Made by a program: the position numbers and the translations under genes
Assembly (NCBI RefSeq): GCF_004011095.1
Contig: NZ_CP028129.1
Location: 1,922,001-1,986,000 of the forward strand
Direction: 5' to 3'
Length of the DNA stretch: 64,000 nt
Source of the DNA: Rathayibacter rathayi
GTDB lineage: Bacteria; Actinomycetota; Actinomycetes; Actinomycetales; Microbacteriaceae
The notes under the pieces: model-generated
Seen by the model: the letters and a program-made list of their open reading frames with translations, nothing else
Database searches by the model: none
Told to the model about the DNA's origin: nothing
Shown here: piece after piece, positions 52,782-61,693 of the stretch
Layout of the letters: every line of letters starts with the position of its first letter
Numbering within the stretch: position 1 is the first letter of the stretch

Positions 52782-52793
52782 CATACTTGTATG
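52782..52793. promoter_or_regulatory. candidate operator between eda and the DeoR gene
   Basis: CATACTTGTATG is a perfect 5-2-5 palindrome in the 82-nt divergent gap. It is about 22 nt upstream of both predicted -10 boxes, so one regulator could control both directions. Confidence 0.45.
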
Positions 52794-52815
52794 CAGATCG
52801 GCGCAGGATCGCCTC

Positions 52816-52821
52816 TACAGT
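52816..52821 (+). promoter_or_regulatory. candidate leaderless -10 box of the DeoR gene
   Basis: TACAGT ends 7 nt before ATG 52829 and supports that start. Confidence 0.45.
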
Positions 52822-52828
52822 GGTCACG

Positions 52829-53620
52829 ATGACTGTCTCGCCCCCGCTCATCCCCGAGCAGCGCCACCAGGAGATCCTGCGTCTGCTGCGCAGCGCCGGA
52901 GTCCTCAGCATCCGCCACCTCGGCGAGCGTTTGAACGTGTCGCACATGACCGTTCGGCGCGACATCGCGACGCTCGAGGAGTCAGGCCGCGTCGTCCCGG
53001 TGCAGGGCGGAGTGCGGCTCAGCGGCGCTCTCGGATCGGAGCCGCCGCGCGAGCGAGGCTCGCGGGTCAACCTTGAGCTGCCCCGCAAGCAGGCCATTGG
53101 ACGGCGGGCCGCAGAGCTCGTCGAGGATGACATGGTGGTCTTCCTCGATGCGGGGACGACCTGTGAAGCGATCGTGCCGTTCCTCCTCGACCGACGCGGC
53201 CTGACCGTGGTCACGAACGACTTCTTCACGGTGCTGGCGCTGCTGCCACACCCCGAGATCACGACGATTCATACGGGCGGAGTCGTCGATTCCTCCAGCG
53301 GATCCGCCAGCGGCCCGCTCGCCGCAGCGACCGTGGCTGGGCTCGGTCTCGACCTGTCCTTCGTCAGCACCGGCGCCTGGGATCTCCTCCACGGCGTGAC
53401 CACTCCCGAGACCGACAAGGTGGTGCTCAAGCACGCTGCGCGAGAGGCGGCCGCGTCCTGCATCCTCGTGGCCGACAGCACGAAGTTCGGTCTCTTCGAG
53501 CGCTTCAAGGCGCTTCCGCTGGAGGTGCTCGACGGGATCGTCAGCGACTGCGGCCTGCCGGAGGAGAGCCGGACCTCTGCGCTGGAATGCGGCCTCGAAC
53601 TCGCTCTCGCCGAGTTCTGA
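52829..53620 (+). CDS. DeoR/GlpR-family transcriptional regulator
   Basis: Regulator of 263 aa. The N-terminal helix-turn-helix (RHQEILRLLRSAGVLSIRHL, then LNVSHMTVRRDIATLEESG) is followed by the DeoR sugar-phosphate-sensing domain with DAGTTCEAIVPFL and VADSTKFG. Such proteins usually bind a phosphorylated sugar intermediate. Being divergent from eda, MFS and kinase genes, it is the likely local regulator, acting through the palindrome at 52782-52793 (inference). Confidence 0.92.
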   Translation: MTVSPPLIPEQRHQEILRLLRSAGVLSIRHLGERLNVSHMTVRRDIATLEESGRVVPVQGGVRLSGALGSEPPRERGSRVNLELPRKQAIGRRAAELVEDDMVVFLDAGTTCEAIVPFLLDRRGLTVVTNDFFTVLALLPHPEITTIHTGGVVDSSSGSASGPLAAATVAGLGLDLSFVSTGAWDLLHGVTTPETDKVVLKHAAREAAASCILVADSTKFGLFERFKALPLEVLDGIVSDCGLPEESRTSALECGLELALAEF

Positions 53621-53776
53621 CCGCGGCGGTCGGCCGCCTGCGCCCGGGCCCGATCCGCACGGCCGTGCGCCCGCTCGGCGACCGATGTGCAGATCCTCGG
53701 CACAGGGACTCCGGGCGCCCCAGAACGGCCGGGGCTAGCCTGGGAACGCCCCTGAACGCGAACGTCGAGGAGAACC

Positions 53777-55234
53777 GTGTCTGACAAGCCCACCGCCACA
53801 GCCAACATCGGAGTCGTCGGTCTGGCGGTGATGGGCTCGAACCTCGCGCGCAACCTCGCCAGCCGCGAGGGCAACACCGTCGCGGTCTTCAACCGCTCCT
53901 ACGGCCGCACAGAGACCCTCATCGCCGAGCACCCGGAGGCGGGCTTCGTCGCCTCGGAGACAATCGAGGACTTCGCCGCCTCCCTCGCCACTCCGCGCAC
54001 CGCGATCATCATGGTCCAGGCCGGCCGCGGCACCGACGCCGTGATCGAGCAGTTGACTCGGGTCTTCGAGCCCGGCGACATCATCGTCGACGGCGGCAAC
54101 GCTCTCTTCACGGACACCATCCGCCGCGAGAAGGCCGTCCGCGAAACCGGCATCCACTTCGTCGGCACCGGCATCTCCGGCGGCGAGGAGGGCGCGCTCA
54201 AGGGCCCCTCGATCATGCCCGGCGGCTCGGTGGAGTCGTACCGGACCCTCGGGCCGATCCTCTCCTCGATCGCCGCGGTCGCTGAGGGTGAGCCGTGCGT
54301 CACCCACATCGGCACCGATGGCGCCGGCCACTTCGTCAAGATGATCCACAACGGCATCGAATACGCGGACATGCAGCTCATCGCCGAGGCATATGACCTG
54401 CTACGCACCGTCGGTGGTCACGAACCCGCCGCCATTGCCGAGGTCTTCGACGCCTGGAACAAGGGCGACCTCGAGTCGTACCTCATCGAAATCACCGCCG
54501 AGGTGCTTCGCCAGGTCGACGCCGACACCGGGAAGCCCTTCCTCGACATCGTCCTCGACCAGGCCGGCTCCAAGGGCACCGGTGTCTGGACCGTGCAGAA
54601 CGCGCTCGACCTCGGCGTCCCCGTCGGCGGCATCGCCGAGGCCGTCTTCGCTCGCGCCGTCTCCTCGCACCCGGAGCAGCGCGAAGCCGTCCAGGCGCGC
54701 ATCACGTCGCGTCCGACCCCGGTCGAGAAGTACGAGGGCTTCGAGGACGACGTGCGCGCCGCGCTCTACGCCTCCAAGGTCGTGGCCTACTCGCAGGGCT
54801 TCGACGCGATCATCGCGGGCGCCGAGAAGTACGGCTGGGAGATTGACAAGGGCGCCGTCGCCACAATCTGGCGCGCGGGCTGCATTATCCGCGCGCAGTT
54901 CCTCAACCGGATCGTGGACGCCTACGACGAGAACGCCGGCATCACGACCCTGCTCGAGGACCCGTACTTCGCCGAGGCTGTCGCGAACGGCGAGGCAGCC
55001 TGGCGCCGCATCGTCTCGACCGCCGCGCTCTCGGGTGTGCCGATCCCCGGCTTCGGCGCCGCGCTGTCCTACTACGACTCGCTCGCCTCGAAGCGCCTCC
55101 CGGCGGCTCTCGTCCAGGGCCAGCGTGACTTTTTCGGCGCGCACACCTACCAGCGGGTCGACAAGGAGGGCACCTTCCACACGCTGTGGTCGGGCGATCG
55201 CACCGAGGTCGAGCAGGATCCCTCCACGCACTGA
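53777..55234 (+). CDS. gnd: 6-phosphogluconate dehydrogenase (decarboxylating)
   Basis: NADP-type enzyme of 485 aa producing ribulose-5-phosphate, CO2 and NADPH. It has GVVGLAVMGSNLARNLA, the family signature IGTDGAGHFVKMIHNGIEY with the catalytic Lys, and the full-length C-terminal helical domain (AALSYYDSLASKRLPAALVQGQRDFFGAHTY in parts). GTG 53777 has AGGAG 7 nt upstream. Located after the sugar-acid cluster, it could oxidise 6-phosphogluconate made from imported gluconate, although it may simply be the housekeeping copy. Confidence 0.96.
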   Translation: MSDKPTATANIGVVGLAVMGSNLARNLASREGNTVAVFNRSYGRTETLIAEHPEAGFVASETIEDFAASLATPRTAIIMVQAGRGTDAVIEQLTRVFEPGDIIVDGGNALFTDTIRREKAVRETGIHFVGTGISGGEEGALKGPSIMPGGSVESYRTLGPILSSIAAVAEGEPCVTHIGTDGAGHFVKMIHNGIEYADMQLIAEAYDLLRTVGGHEPAAIAEVFDAWNKGDLESYLIEITAEVLRQVDADTGKPFLDIVLDQAGSKGTGVWTVQNALDLGVPVGGIAEAVFARAVSSHPEQREAVQARITSRPTPVEKYEGFEDDVRAALYASKVVAYSQGFDAIIAGAEKYGWEIDKGAVATIWRAGCIIRAQFLNRIVDAYDENAGITTLLEDPYFAEAVANGEAAWRRIVSTAALSGVPIPGFGAALSYYDSLASKRLPAALVQGQRDFFGAHTYQRVDKEGTFHTLWSGDRTEVEQDPSTH

Positions 55235-55322
55235 CCTCGCGGCGCACAGCGCAAGCGCCTCCGCATGTCGGATCCACGGATCCCGCCTGCCGGGGCGCCT
55301 TCCGCGTGAGCGGGCCGTCGCG

Positions 55323-55583
55323 TCACCTCCGGAAGGCACGGGCGATCAGCAGCCCCGCCAGGAGGATCGCCGCGGCGGCCGCGGTCGGGGCGGCGGACGA
55401 TGCTGCCGCGGGCACTCCTGTTCGGCGGTCACGGACGGCGAAGCGGGCGGGGATCTCCCCCGCGTCGGTTAACCGCACCAGAGCGGAGGCGCCCTGCCGG
55501 CCGAGCCCGAGCAGGGCGGCGAGAACCGCGGCAATCGCGACCAGCGCGGCGAGGGCGAGGGTCGTTTGCGAGCGGAGGGGCAC
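55323..55583 (-). CDS. small two-helix membrane protein
   Basis: Predicted 86-aa protein starting at GTG 55583, with hydrophobic helices at about 8-25 and 62-82 separated by a polar loop. No family recognised. It lies 59 nt after prs on the same strand. The ribosome site is weak, and the coding case rests on the two clean helices with a positively charged end. Confidence 0.4.
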   Translation of the reverse strand: MPLRSQTTLALAALVAIAAVLAALLGLGRQGASALVRLTDAGEIPARFAVRDRRTGVPAAASSAAPTAAAAAILLAGLLIARAFRR

Positions 55584-55642
55584 GCGCTCACCGTAGGGCG
55601 TGCGACCGGCAGGAGAAGCGGGCGCTCGACCGGCAGGAGGGG

Positions 55643-56620
55643 TCAGGCGTCGCCGTCGAACATCGACGTGACGGAGCCGTCGTCGAAGACCTCGTGGATG
55701 GCCCGGGCGAGCAGCGGGGCGATGGGCAGGACCGTCAGGCGGTCCCACTTCTTCTCCTCCGGCAGCGGCAGCGTGTCGGTGACGACGACCGAATCGATGA
55801 ACCCGGAGCTCAGCAGCTCGACCGCAGGGTCGGAGAACACGGCGTGAGTGGCCGCGACGACGACGCCGATCGCGCCAGCCTTCTTCAGCGCCTCCGCCGC
55901 CTTAGCGATGGTGCGGCCGGTGTCGATGAGGTCGTCAACGAGCAGGCAGACGCGGCCCTCCACCTCTCCGACGATCTCGTGCACCGAGACCTGGTTCGCG
56001 ACCTTGGGGTCGCGGCGCTTGTGGATGATCGCGAGCGGGACACCGAGCTTGTCGCTCCAAATGTCGGCGACGCGGACGCGACCCATGTCGGGCGAGACGA
56101 TGGTGAGGGTCGAGGGGTCGAGCTTCTCGCGGAAGTGCTCGAGCAGGACCGGCATCGCGAAGAGGTGGTCGACGGGGCCGTCGAAGAAGCCCTGGATCTG
56201 CGCCGCGTGCAGGTCGACCGACATGATCCGGTCGGCTCCGGCCGCCTTGAACAGGTCGGCGACGAGGCGGGCCGAGATCGGCTCGCGCCCACGACCCTTC
56301 TTGTCCTGGCGGGCGTAGGGGTAGAACGGGGCGACCACGGTGATCCGCTTGGCGGAGGCGCGCTTGAGCGCGTCGACCATGATCAGCTGCTCCATCAGCC
56401 ACTCATTGATGGGCGACGTGTGCGACTGGAGGACGAACACGTCGCCTCCGCGCACGGACTCGCCGTAGCGGACGTAGAGCTCGCCGTTGGCGAAGGTGCG
56501 TCCCTCGGTCGTGACGAGCTCGGTCCCGAGCTCATCGGCGACCGCTTCCGCCAGTGCCGGATGCGCCCTCCCCGAGACGAGGACCAGGCTCTTCGTATTA
56601 CTGGCGGTGATGCCGCTCAC
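55643..56620 (-). CDS. prs: ribose-phosphate pyrophosphokinase
   Basis: PRPP synthetase of 325 aa. It has the ATP loop YARQDKKGRGREPISARL, SVDLHAAQIQGFF, the PRPP-binding VDDLIDTGRTI and the flexible loop KRRDPK. Its product feeds purine, pyrimidine, His and Trp synthesis. The GTG start overlaps the glmU stop by 4 nt, the conserved glmU-prs pair. Confidence 0.96.
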   Translation of the reverse strand: MSGITASNTKSLVLVSGRAHPALAEAVADELGTELVTTEGRTFANGELYVRYGESVRGGDVFVLQSHTSPINEWLMEQLIMVDALKRASAKRITVVAPFYPYARQDKKGRGREPISARLVADLFKAAGADRIMSVDLHAAQIQGFFDGPVDHLFAMPVLLEHFREKLDPSTLTIVSPDMGRVRVADIWSDKLGVPLAIIHKRRDPKVANQVSVHEIVGEVEGRVCLLVDDLIDTGRTIAKAAEALKKAGAIGVVVAATHAVFSDPAVELLSSGFIDSVVVTDTLPLPEEKKWDRLTVLPIAPLLARAIHEVFDDGSVTSMFDGDA

Positions 56621-58092
56621 TGTGCTCCGCTTTCTGGGGTGCTCGCCTGGTCGGATCCGAGGGGGTCCGACGCCAGGGCCGCCTCGGCGGCGTCAGCCGC
56701 TGCGGTTCCCGGACGGTGGGTCTGCACCCACCCGGCCATGTTGCGCTGCGGAGCGACGGTGATGCCGAGGGCCCCGGCGGGGATGTCCTTGCGGATGACC
56801 GTGCCGGCGCCCGTGTACGCTCCGTCACCGATTCTAACGGGGGCGACGAAGACGTTATGCGACCCCGCCCGCACATGCGAACCGACCACCGAGGACGCCT
56901 TTTTCACGCCGTCATAGTTCGCGAAGATCGAGCCGGCGCCGATGTTCGAGTCCTCGCCGATCACGGCGTCGCCGACGTAGGAGAGGTGCGGCACCTTCGA
57001 TCCCTCGCCGATCGTGGCGTTCTTGGTCTCGACGTAGGTGCCGATCTTGCCGCGGGCGCCGAGCACGGTGCCGGGGCGCAGGAACGAGAACGGGCCGACC
57101 TGGGCCTGCGCGCCGATCACGGCGAGCGTCGCGTCCGAGCGCTTCACGACCGCGTCCTCGCCGACCTCGCAGGAGTCGAGCGTCGTGTCGGGGCCGATGA
57201 CCGCGCCCGTGGCGATGACCGTCGGGCCCTTAATCTGGGTGCCGGGGAGGATCTCGACATCCGGGGCGAGCACCGCGTCCACGTCGATCCAGGTTGTCGC
57301 CGGGTCCTGGATCGTGACGCCCTCGAGCTGCCAGCGGCGCACGATGCGTGCATTGAGCTCCAGCGCCGCGTCCGCGAGTTGGGCACGGTCGTTGATGCCT
57401 GCGACGAGCCAGCGGTCCTGCACGGGAACGGCCTCGATCGCGCGGCCGACGGCCTTGAGCGCGGCGGCGGCGTCGGTGAGGTACTTCTCGCGCTGCGCGT
57501 TCTCGGTGCCGATCGCGCCGATCACCGAACGGAGCGCGGCGGCGTCGAAGGCGTAGACACCCGCGTTGATCTCGGTGAGGGCCAGCTCGTCGACGCTCGC
57601 GTCCTTCTGCTCCACGATCGAGGCGAAGGCCCCGTCACCCCCGCGGACGATCCGGCCGAAGCCGGTCGGGTCCTCGAGCACGCAGGAGAGCATCGTGAGC
57701 GCGTTCGCCGCGTCGAGGTGCTCGTCGACCAGGCGGCGCAGCGTCGGCGCGTCGAGCAACGGGACATCGGCGCTGAGCACGACGACAGTGCCGGCGAAGG
57801 ACTCCGGAAGCGCCGCGAGCCCCTGCTCGAGCGCGCGGCCGGTGCCCGGAGTGTCGTCCTGATCGACGACCAGCGCGGCGGGCGTGTGGTCAAGGACCGC
57901 CTCGGCGACCCGGTCGCGCTCGTGGCGCACCACGGTCACCACATGCGCCGCGTCGAGCGAGGCGGCGGTGTCGAGCACATGCCCGAGCAGCGGCCGCCCG
58001 GCGAGTCGGTGCAGGACCTTCGGCGTGCGGGACTTCATGCGGGTGCCCTGGCCTGCCGCCAGGATCACGACGGCGAGCGTACTGTCTGCCAT
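56617..58092 (-). CDS. glmU: bifunctional GlmU acetyltransferase/uridyltransferase
   Basis: Makes UDP-N-acetylglucosamine for peptidoglycan in two steps. The 491-aa protein has the pyrophosphorylase signature VVILAAGQGTRMKSRTPKVLH at residues 8-28 in sections, then a left-handed beta-helix of hexapeptide repeats (about 250-450) with the acetyltransferase active-site region. A disordered Ala/Ser/Asp tail of about 30 residues follows, typical of actinobacteria. ATG 58092 has GGAGGAG upstream. Confidence 0.96.
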   Translation of the reverse strand: MADSTLAVVILAAGQGTRMKSRTPKVLHRLAGRPLLGHVLDTAASLDAAHVVTVVRHERDRVAEAVLDHTPAALVVDQDDTPGTGRALEQGLAALPESFAGTVVVLSADVPLLDAPTLRRLVDEHLDAANALTMLSCVLEDPTGFGRIVRGGDGAFASIVEQKDASVDELALTEINAGVYAFDAAALRSVIGAIGTENAQREKYLTDAAAALKAVGRAIEAVPVQDRWLVAGINDRAQLADAALELNARIVRRWQLEGVTIQDPATTWIDVDAVLAPDVEILPGTQIKGPTVIATGAVIGPDTTLDSCEVGEDAVVKRSDATLAVIGAQAQVGPFSFLRPGTVLGARGKIGTYVETKNATIGEGSKVPHLSYVGDAVIGEDSNIGAGSIFANYDGVKKASSVVGSHVRAGSHNVFVAPVRIGDGAYTGAGTVIRKDIPAGALGITVAPQRNMAGWVQTHRPGTAAADAAEAALASDPLGSDQASTPESGAQ

Positions 58093-58533
58093 GATTCGTT
58101 CTCCTCCGTGAGCGCTCCGGCCGACCGCTAAAGATCGTCGGCAACCCTCAGAACTGCATCCGCGATCGGATTGGCGACTCGTCTCAAACGGACAGCCGAC
58201 AGGTTCCCGGACACGTCCCGGGGCCTCGGACTGGCTGCGCGCCGCCGATCACGCTACCGGAACCGACAGCGAGCCGTCCCGGTTGCGGCGCCTCGCCGGT
58301 CTGGCGGCCCCCTCAGACCCGCCGCAGCCCAAGGGATCCCGGTCCTCTCGCAACCGTAGCTCAATCCCGATGACTCTTTCCCTCGGACGGTTCGACGAGT
58401 CGCCTCAACTCTCCAACCAGACAGCGAATGTGTCACGGTTAACTCCGGCTCGCCCAGGTCGTAAGTGCCTGTTTTTGGAGCGAAGTCCTGAGACGTACGA
58501 CCAGAGCGTGTCGCCGTCTACACAGTGTGCGCA
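58093..58533. other. gene-free stretch upstream of glmU
   Basis: About 440 nt. I see the glmU leader with its ribosome site but no credible gene, RNA or repeat. Base composition becomes less G+C-rich towards the PIN pseudogene, suggesting decayed foreign DNA. Confidence 0.5.
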
Positions 58534-58958
58534 CTATGCGGTCAGCAGCAGCCCCCAAGTAGTCGCAGTGTGAACCTGTATGCCGCTCGGCTCCCCTGCG
58601 AGGAGAGCGGCCGGGCCGGCGTCATCCGTGAAAAACACGGCCTTGATATTCCGACTGTGGATGATGGCAAGATTCTCTGCCACGCCGAGATTCTTCGTCG
58701 GAGCGTCGCCGGGTCGCGACAATTTCTTTCGGTAGACGGTGGTCACACTATGCTCCCGGGATTCTCGGGGAATAGCGGTTCGCCAAAGAGATCTGGCGCA
58801 TCCTTCAGATCCTCGAGATCCGGCTCCGATGAGGACATCCGACATTCGTGAGCGACGGTTGCACACCAGGCGGGATGGCCAAGCAGTCGACGAAGGAGGT
58901 CCATTCGATGAAGGTAGGCGAAGGTGATCAGAACTGTGTTGTCAGGCAAAAGCCACAC
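58534..58958 (-). pseudogene. frameshifted PIN-domain (VapC-like) gene
   Basis: Two overlapping frames join into one PIN-like protein of about 140 aa. The first part has LLPDNTVLITF (first acidic residue) and VAHECRM. The second has GVAENLAII, then VFFTDDAG with the late acidic residues and a GLLLTA end. A 2-nt TG duplication in GTGTG near 58745 shifts the frame; removing it restores a continuous SIVTTVYRKK. No antitoxin gene is recognisable. It lies directly downstream of tRNA-Gln, suggesting the residue of an integrated element. Confidence 0.7.
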
Positions 58959-59026
58959 CAGGCCAACGCGCGCGACAGTCGTCGAGCCGTGGGGACGACC
59001 AGCCGAACGACGTCGTGCAAACGCCG

Positions 59027-59098
59027 CTCCGCCACCAGGATTCGAACCTGGACCGGACAGCTCCAAAGGCTGCCGTGCTGCCGTTACACCATGGCGGA
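59027..59098 (-). tRNA. tRNA-Gln (anticodon TTG)
   Basis: Complete cloverleaf on the minus strand: acceptor stem TCCGCCA/TGGCGGA, D-arm with GTGTAACGGCAGCAC, anticodon loop CTTTGGA giving TTG, and the T-arm CCAGGTTCGAATCCTGG. The discriminator base is G and the CCA end is not encoded. Confidence 0.97.
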
Positions 59099-59212
59099 CC
59101 GCGCTCGCGCGCGCCGTCTATCCTGCCATCCCCGAGGCCCGGGCTCCGCCTCGGGGCGCCCGCCTCCCCCGCCCCGGCGTCCCCCGAGCAGCTCAACCAC
59201 CAGAATGGACGG

Positions 59213-59704
59213 GTGAGTGCGAATGACGAGGTCGACGGGATCGTCGACGCCTGGGTCCGCGAGCGGCCCGATCTCGACTTCACGCCGCTCCAGGTCTTCT
59301 CGCGGATGCGCCGGCTAGCCAAGCAGCTCGAGCGCGCGCGCAGCATCGCCTTCGGTCGCTCGGAGCTGGAGACGTGGGAGTTCGACGTGCTCTCGGCGCT
59401 ACGCCGCGCCGGCGCTCCCTACCGGATGAGCCCGAAGCAGCTCCTCCAGGCGACGATGGTCACCAGCGGCACCATGACCAATCGCATCGACCGGCTGGTC
59501 GAGCGGGACCTGGTCGAGCGCCTGGACGACCCGAACGACGGACGGGGCGTGCTGGTGCAGATGACGCCGTCAGGGCTCGCCCGCGTCGATGCGGCGATCA
59601 CCCGCCTGGTCGACGCGGAGCAGGAGCTGCTCGGCGCGCTCACCCACGCGCAGCAGGAGCGCCTGGCGCAGCTGCTCCGCAAGCTCTCGCTCGACTTCGG
59701 CTGA
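59213..59704 (+). CDS. MarR-family transcriptional regulator
   Basis: Winged-helix regulator of 163 aa. MSPKQLLQATMVTSGTMTNRIDRLVERDLVERLDDPNDGRG in sections forms the recognition helix and wing; flanking helices form the dimer interface. GTG 59213 starts 6 nt after CAGAAT, an imperfect version of the leaderless -10 pattern. It is convergent with the ABC-F gene. Ligand and targets unknown. Confidence 0.9.
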   Translation: MSANDEVDGIVDAWVRERPDLDFTPLQVFSRMRRLAKQLERARSIAFGRSELETWEFDVLSALRRAGAPYRMSPKQLLQATMVTSGTMTNRIDRLVERDLVERLDDPNDGRGVLVQMTPSGLARVDAAITRLVDAEQELLGALTHAQQERLAQLLRKLSLDFG

Positions 59705-59805
59705 GCGCGCCGCCCGCCGCACCCGCACCGGAAACTCCGAAGTCGCGGTCGTCGGCCGCACGTCCCGTGACGTCCGAGTAGTCGAGCAGCCGGGCGGGCC
59801 CGGGC

Positions 59806-61593
59806 TCAGCCCTCCAGCTGCTCCGAGAGCTCCAGCCAGCGCAGCTCGAGTTCGGCCGTCTCGTCCTCGTAGGCGCGGAGGCTCGCGTTCAGCGCCAGGA
59901 TGCCGTCGTAGTCGTCCTGGTCGTGGGTCGCCATCTTCTCGTGCACGGTCTTTGTCAGCTGAGTCAGCTTGTGCAGGCGCCGGTCGATGGCCGACACCTC
60001 CTTCTCGGCGGTGCGGCGCTCGGCCCCCGCCAGACCGCTCGGCGCCGGCGCGGAGGAGCCGGAGGACGCCGGCGCGGGCGCCCCCTTCTGGAGCGCACGG
60101 CGAAGGTCGAGGTACTGCTCGACCCCGCCGGGCAGGTGCCGGAACGCGCCATCCATCACGGCGTACTGCTGATCGGTGACGCGCTCGAGCAGGTAGCGGT
60201 CGTGCGAGACGACGAGCAGCGTGCCCGGCCAGGAGTCGAGCAGGTCCTCGATGGCGGCGAGCATGTCGGTGTCGAGGTCGTTGGTCGGCTCATCGAGAAT
60301 CAGGACGTTGGGCTCGCTCAGCAGGATAAGCAGGAGCTGGAGCCGCCGCCGCTGCCCGCCGGAGAGGTCCTTCACCGGCGTCGAGAGCTGTGCGCTCGAG
60401 AAGCCGAGCCGCTCGAGCAGCTGGCCCGGCGTCATCTCCTTGCCGCCGATGGAGTAGCTGGTGCGCTGCTCCGCGATGATCTCGCGGACCGGCTGGTGCT
60501 GCACCTCCGTCAGCTCACGCAGCTGCTGGTCGAGGATCGCGACGCGCACGGTGGTGCCCCGCTTGACCCGGCCGCTCGTCGGCTCCACGCTGCCCGCGAC
60601 CAGACCCAGGAGGGTGGACTTCCCGGCGCCGTTCACGCCCAGGATGCCGGTGCGCTCACCGGGCGCGATCCGCCACTCGATGCGGTTGAGGACGGTCCGC
60701 TCGCCGTAGCGGACGGTAACGTCGAGCAAGTCAACGACGTCCTTGCCCAGGCGCGAGACGGCGAGCTGCGAGAGCGAGACCGAGTCGCGCACCGGAGGTT
60801 CGTCCTCGATCAGCTGGTTCGCGGCGTCGATCCGGAACTTGGGCTTGGCGGTGCGCGCCGGCGCTCCGCGGCGGAGCCAGGCGAGTTCCTTCTTCATCAG
60901 GTTCTGGCGCTTGGCCTCCATCGTCGAGGCCATCCGGTCGCGCTCGACGCGCTGGAGGATGTAGGCCGCGTAGCCACCCTCGAAGGGCTCGACCAGGCGG
61001 TCGTGCACCTCCCAGGTGGCGGTGCAGATCTCGTCAAGGAACCACCGGTCGTGAGTGACGACGGCGAGCCCGCCCGAAGAGGTGGCCCAGCGGCGCTTGA
61101 GATGCTCGGCGAGCCAGGCGATGCCCTCGACGTCGAGGTGGTTGGTGGGCTCATCGAGGAAGACGACGTCCCAGTCGCCGACGAGCAGCTTCGCCAGGGC
61201 GACACGGCGACGCTGACCACCCGAGAGGGAGCCGATAACCCCGTCCCAGGGGACATCGCGGAGCAGACCCGCGATCACGTCGCGGGTGCGCGCGTCGCCG
61301 GCCCACTCGTGCTCCTGCAGGCCGCCGACAACGGCTTGCGCGACGGTCAGATCCTCATCGACCGTGTCGGCCTGGTCGAGCATCCCGAGCGTGACGCCGC
61401 GGCGGTGCGTGACGCGGCCGCTGTCCGGCTCGATGCGCTGCGCGAGCAGGCGCAGGAGGGTCGACTTGCCGTCGCCGTTGCGGCCGACGATCCCGATGCG
61501 GTCGCCCTCCTCGATCCCCAGGGAGACTTCGTCGAAGATCACGCGCGTGGGGTACTCGAGTCGCAGCGCCTCGGCGCCCAGCAGATGTGCCAT
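59806..61593 (-). CDS. ABC-F family ribosome-associated ATPase
   Basis: Soluble protein of 595 aa with two ABC domains and no membrane part. Domain 1 has GRNGDGKST, LSGGQRRRVALAKLL and FLDEPTNHLD; domain 2 has GVNGAGKST and LSGGQRRRLQLL. The interdomain linker (about 235-300) is the ribosome-contacting arm. A C-terminal coiled coil with GGAGP-free charged helices occupies about 530-595, as in Uup-like members. ABC-F proteins rescue stalled ribosomes or protect them from antibiotics; which applies here is not decidable. A TAGGCT box lies 8 nt before the ATG. Confidence 0.9.
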   Translation of the reverse strand: MAHLLGAEALRLEYPTRVIFDEVSLGIEEGDRIGIVGRNGDGKSTLLRLLAQRIEPDSGRVTHRRGVTLGMLDQADTVDEDLTVAQAVVGGLQEHEWAGDARTRDVIAGLLRDVPWDGVIGSLSGGQRRRVALAKLLVGDWDVVFLDEPTNHLDVEGIAWLAEHLKRRWATSSGGLAVVTHDRWFLDEICTATWEVHDRLVEPFEGGYAAYILQRVERDRMASTMEAKRQNLMKKELAWLRRGAPARTAKPKFRIDAANQLIEDEPPVRDSVSLSQLAVSRLGKDVVDLLDVTVRYGERTVLNRIEWRIAPGERTGILGVNGAGKSTLLGLVAGSVEPTSGRVKRGTTVRVAILDQQLRELTEVQHQPVREIIAEQRTSYSIGGKEMTPGQLLERLGFSSAQLSTPVKDLSGGQRRRLQLLLILLSEPNVLILDEPTNDLDTDMLAAIEDLLDSWPGTLLVVSHDRYLLERVTDQQYAVMDGAFRHLPGGVEQYLDLRRALQKGAPAPASSGSSAPAPSGLAGAERRTAEKEVSAIDRRLHKLTQLTKTVHEKMATHDQDDYDGILALNASLRAYEDETAELELRWLELSEQLEG

Positions 61594-61601
61594 AGGGATC
61601 C

Positions 61602-61607
61602 AGCCTA
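61602..61607 (-). promoter_or_regulatory. candidate leaderless -10 box of the ABC-F gene
   Basis: TAGGCT on the minus strand ends 8 nt before ATG 61593. Confidence 0.4.
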
Positions 61608-61693
61608 GGCGGTGCCGCCTGTGCCACCGCCCGCGCTCCACGAGTTGCGCAGGCCTGACCCGCGCAGGCGCGGACCTGTCGGGGTGCCGAGTG

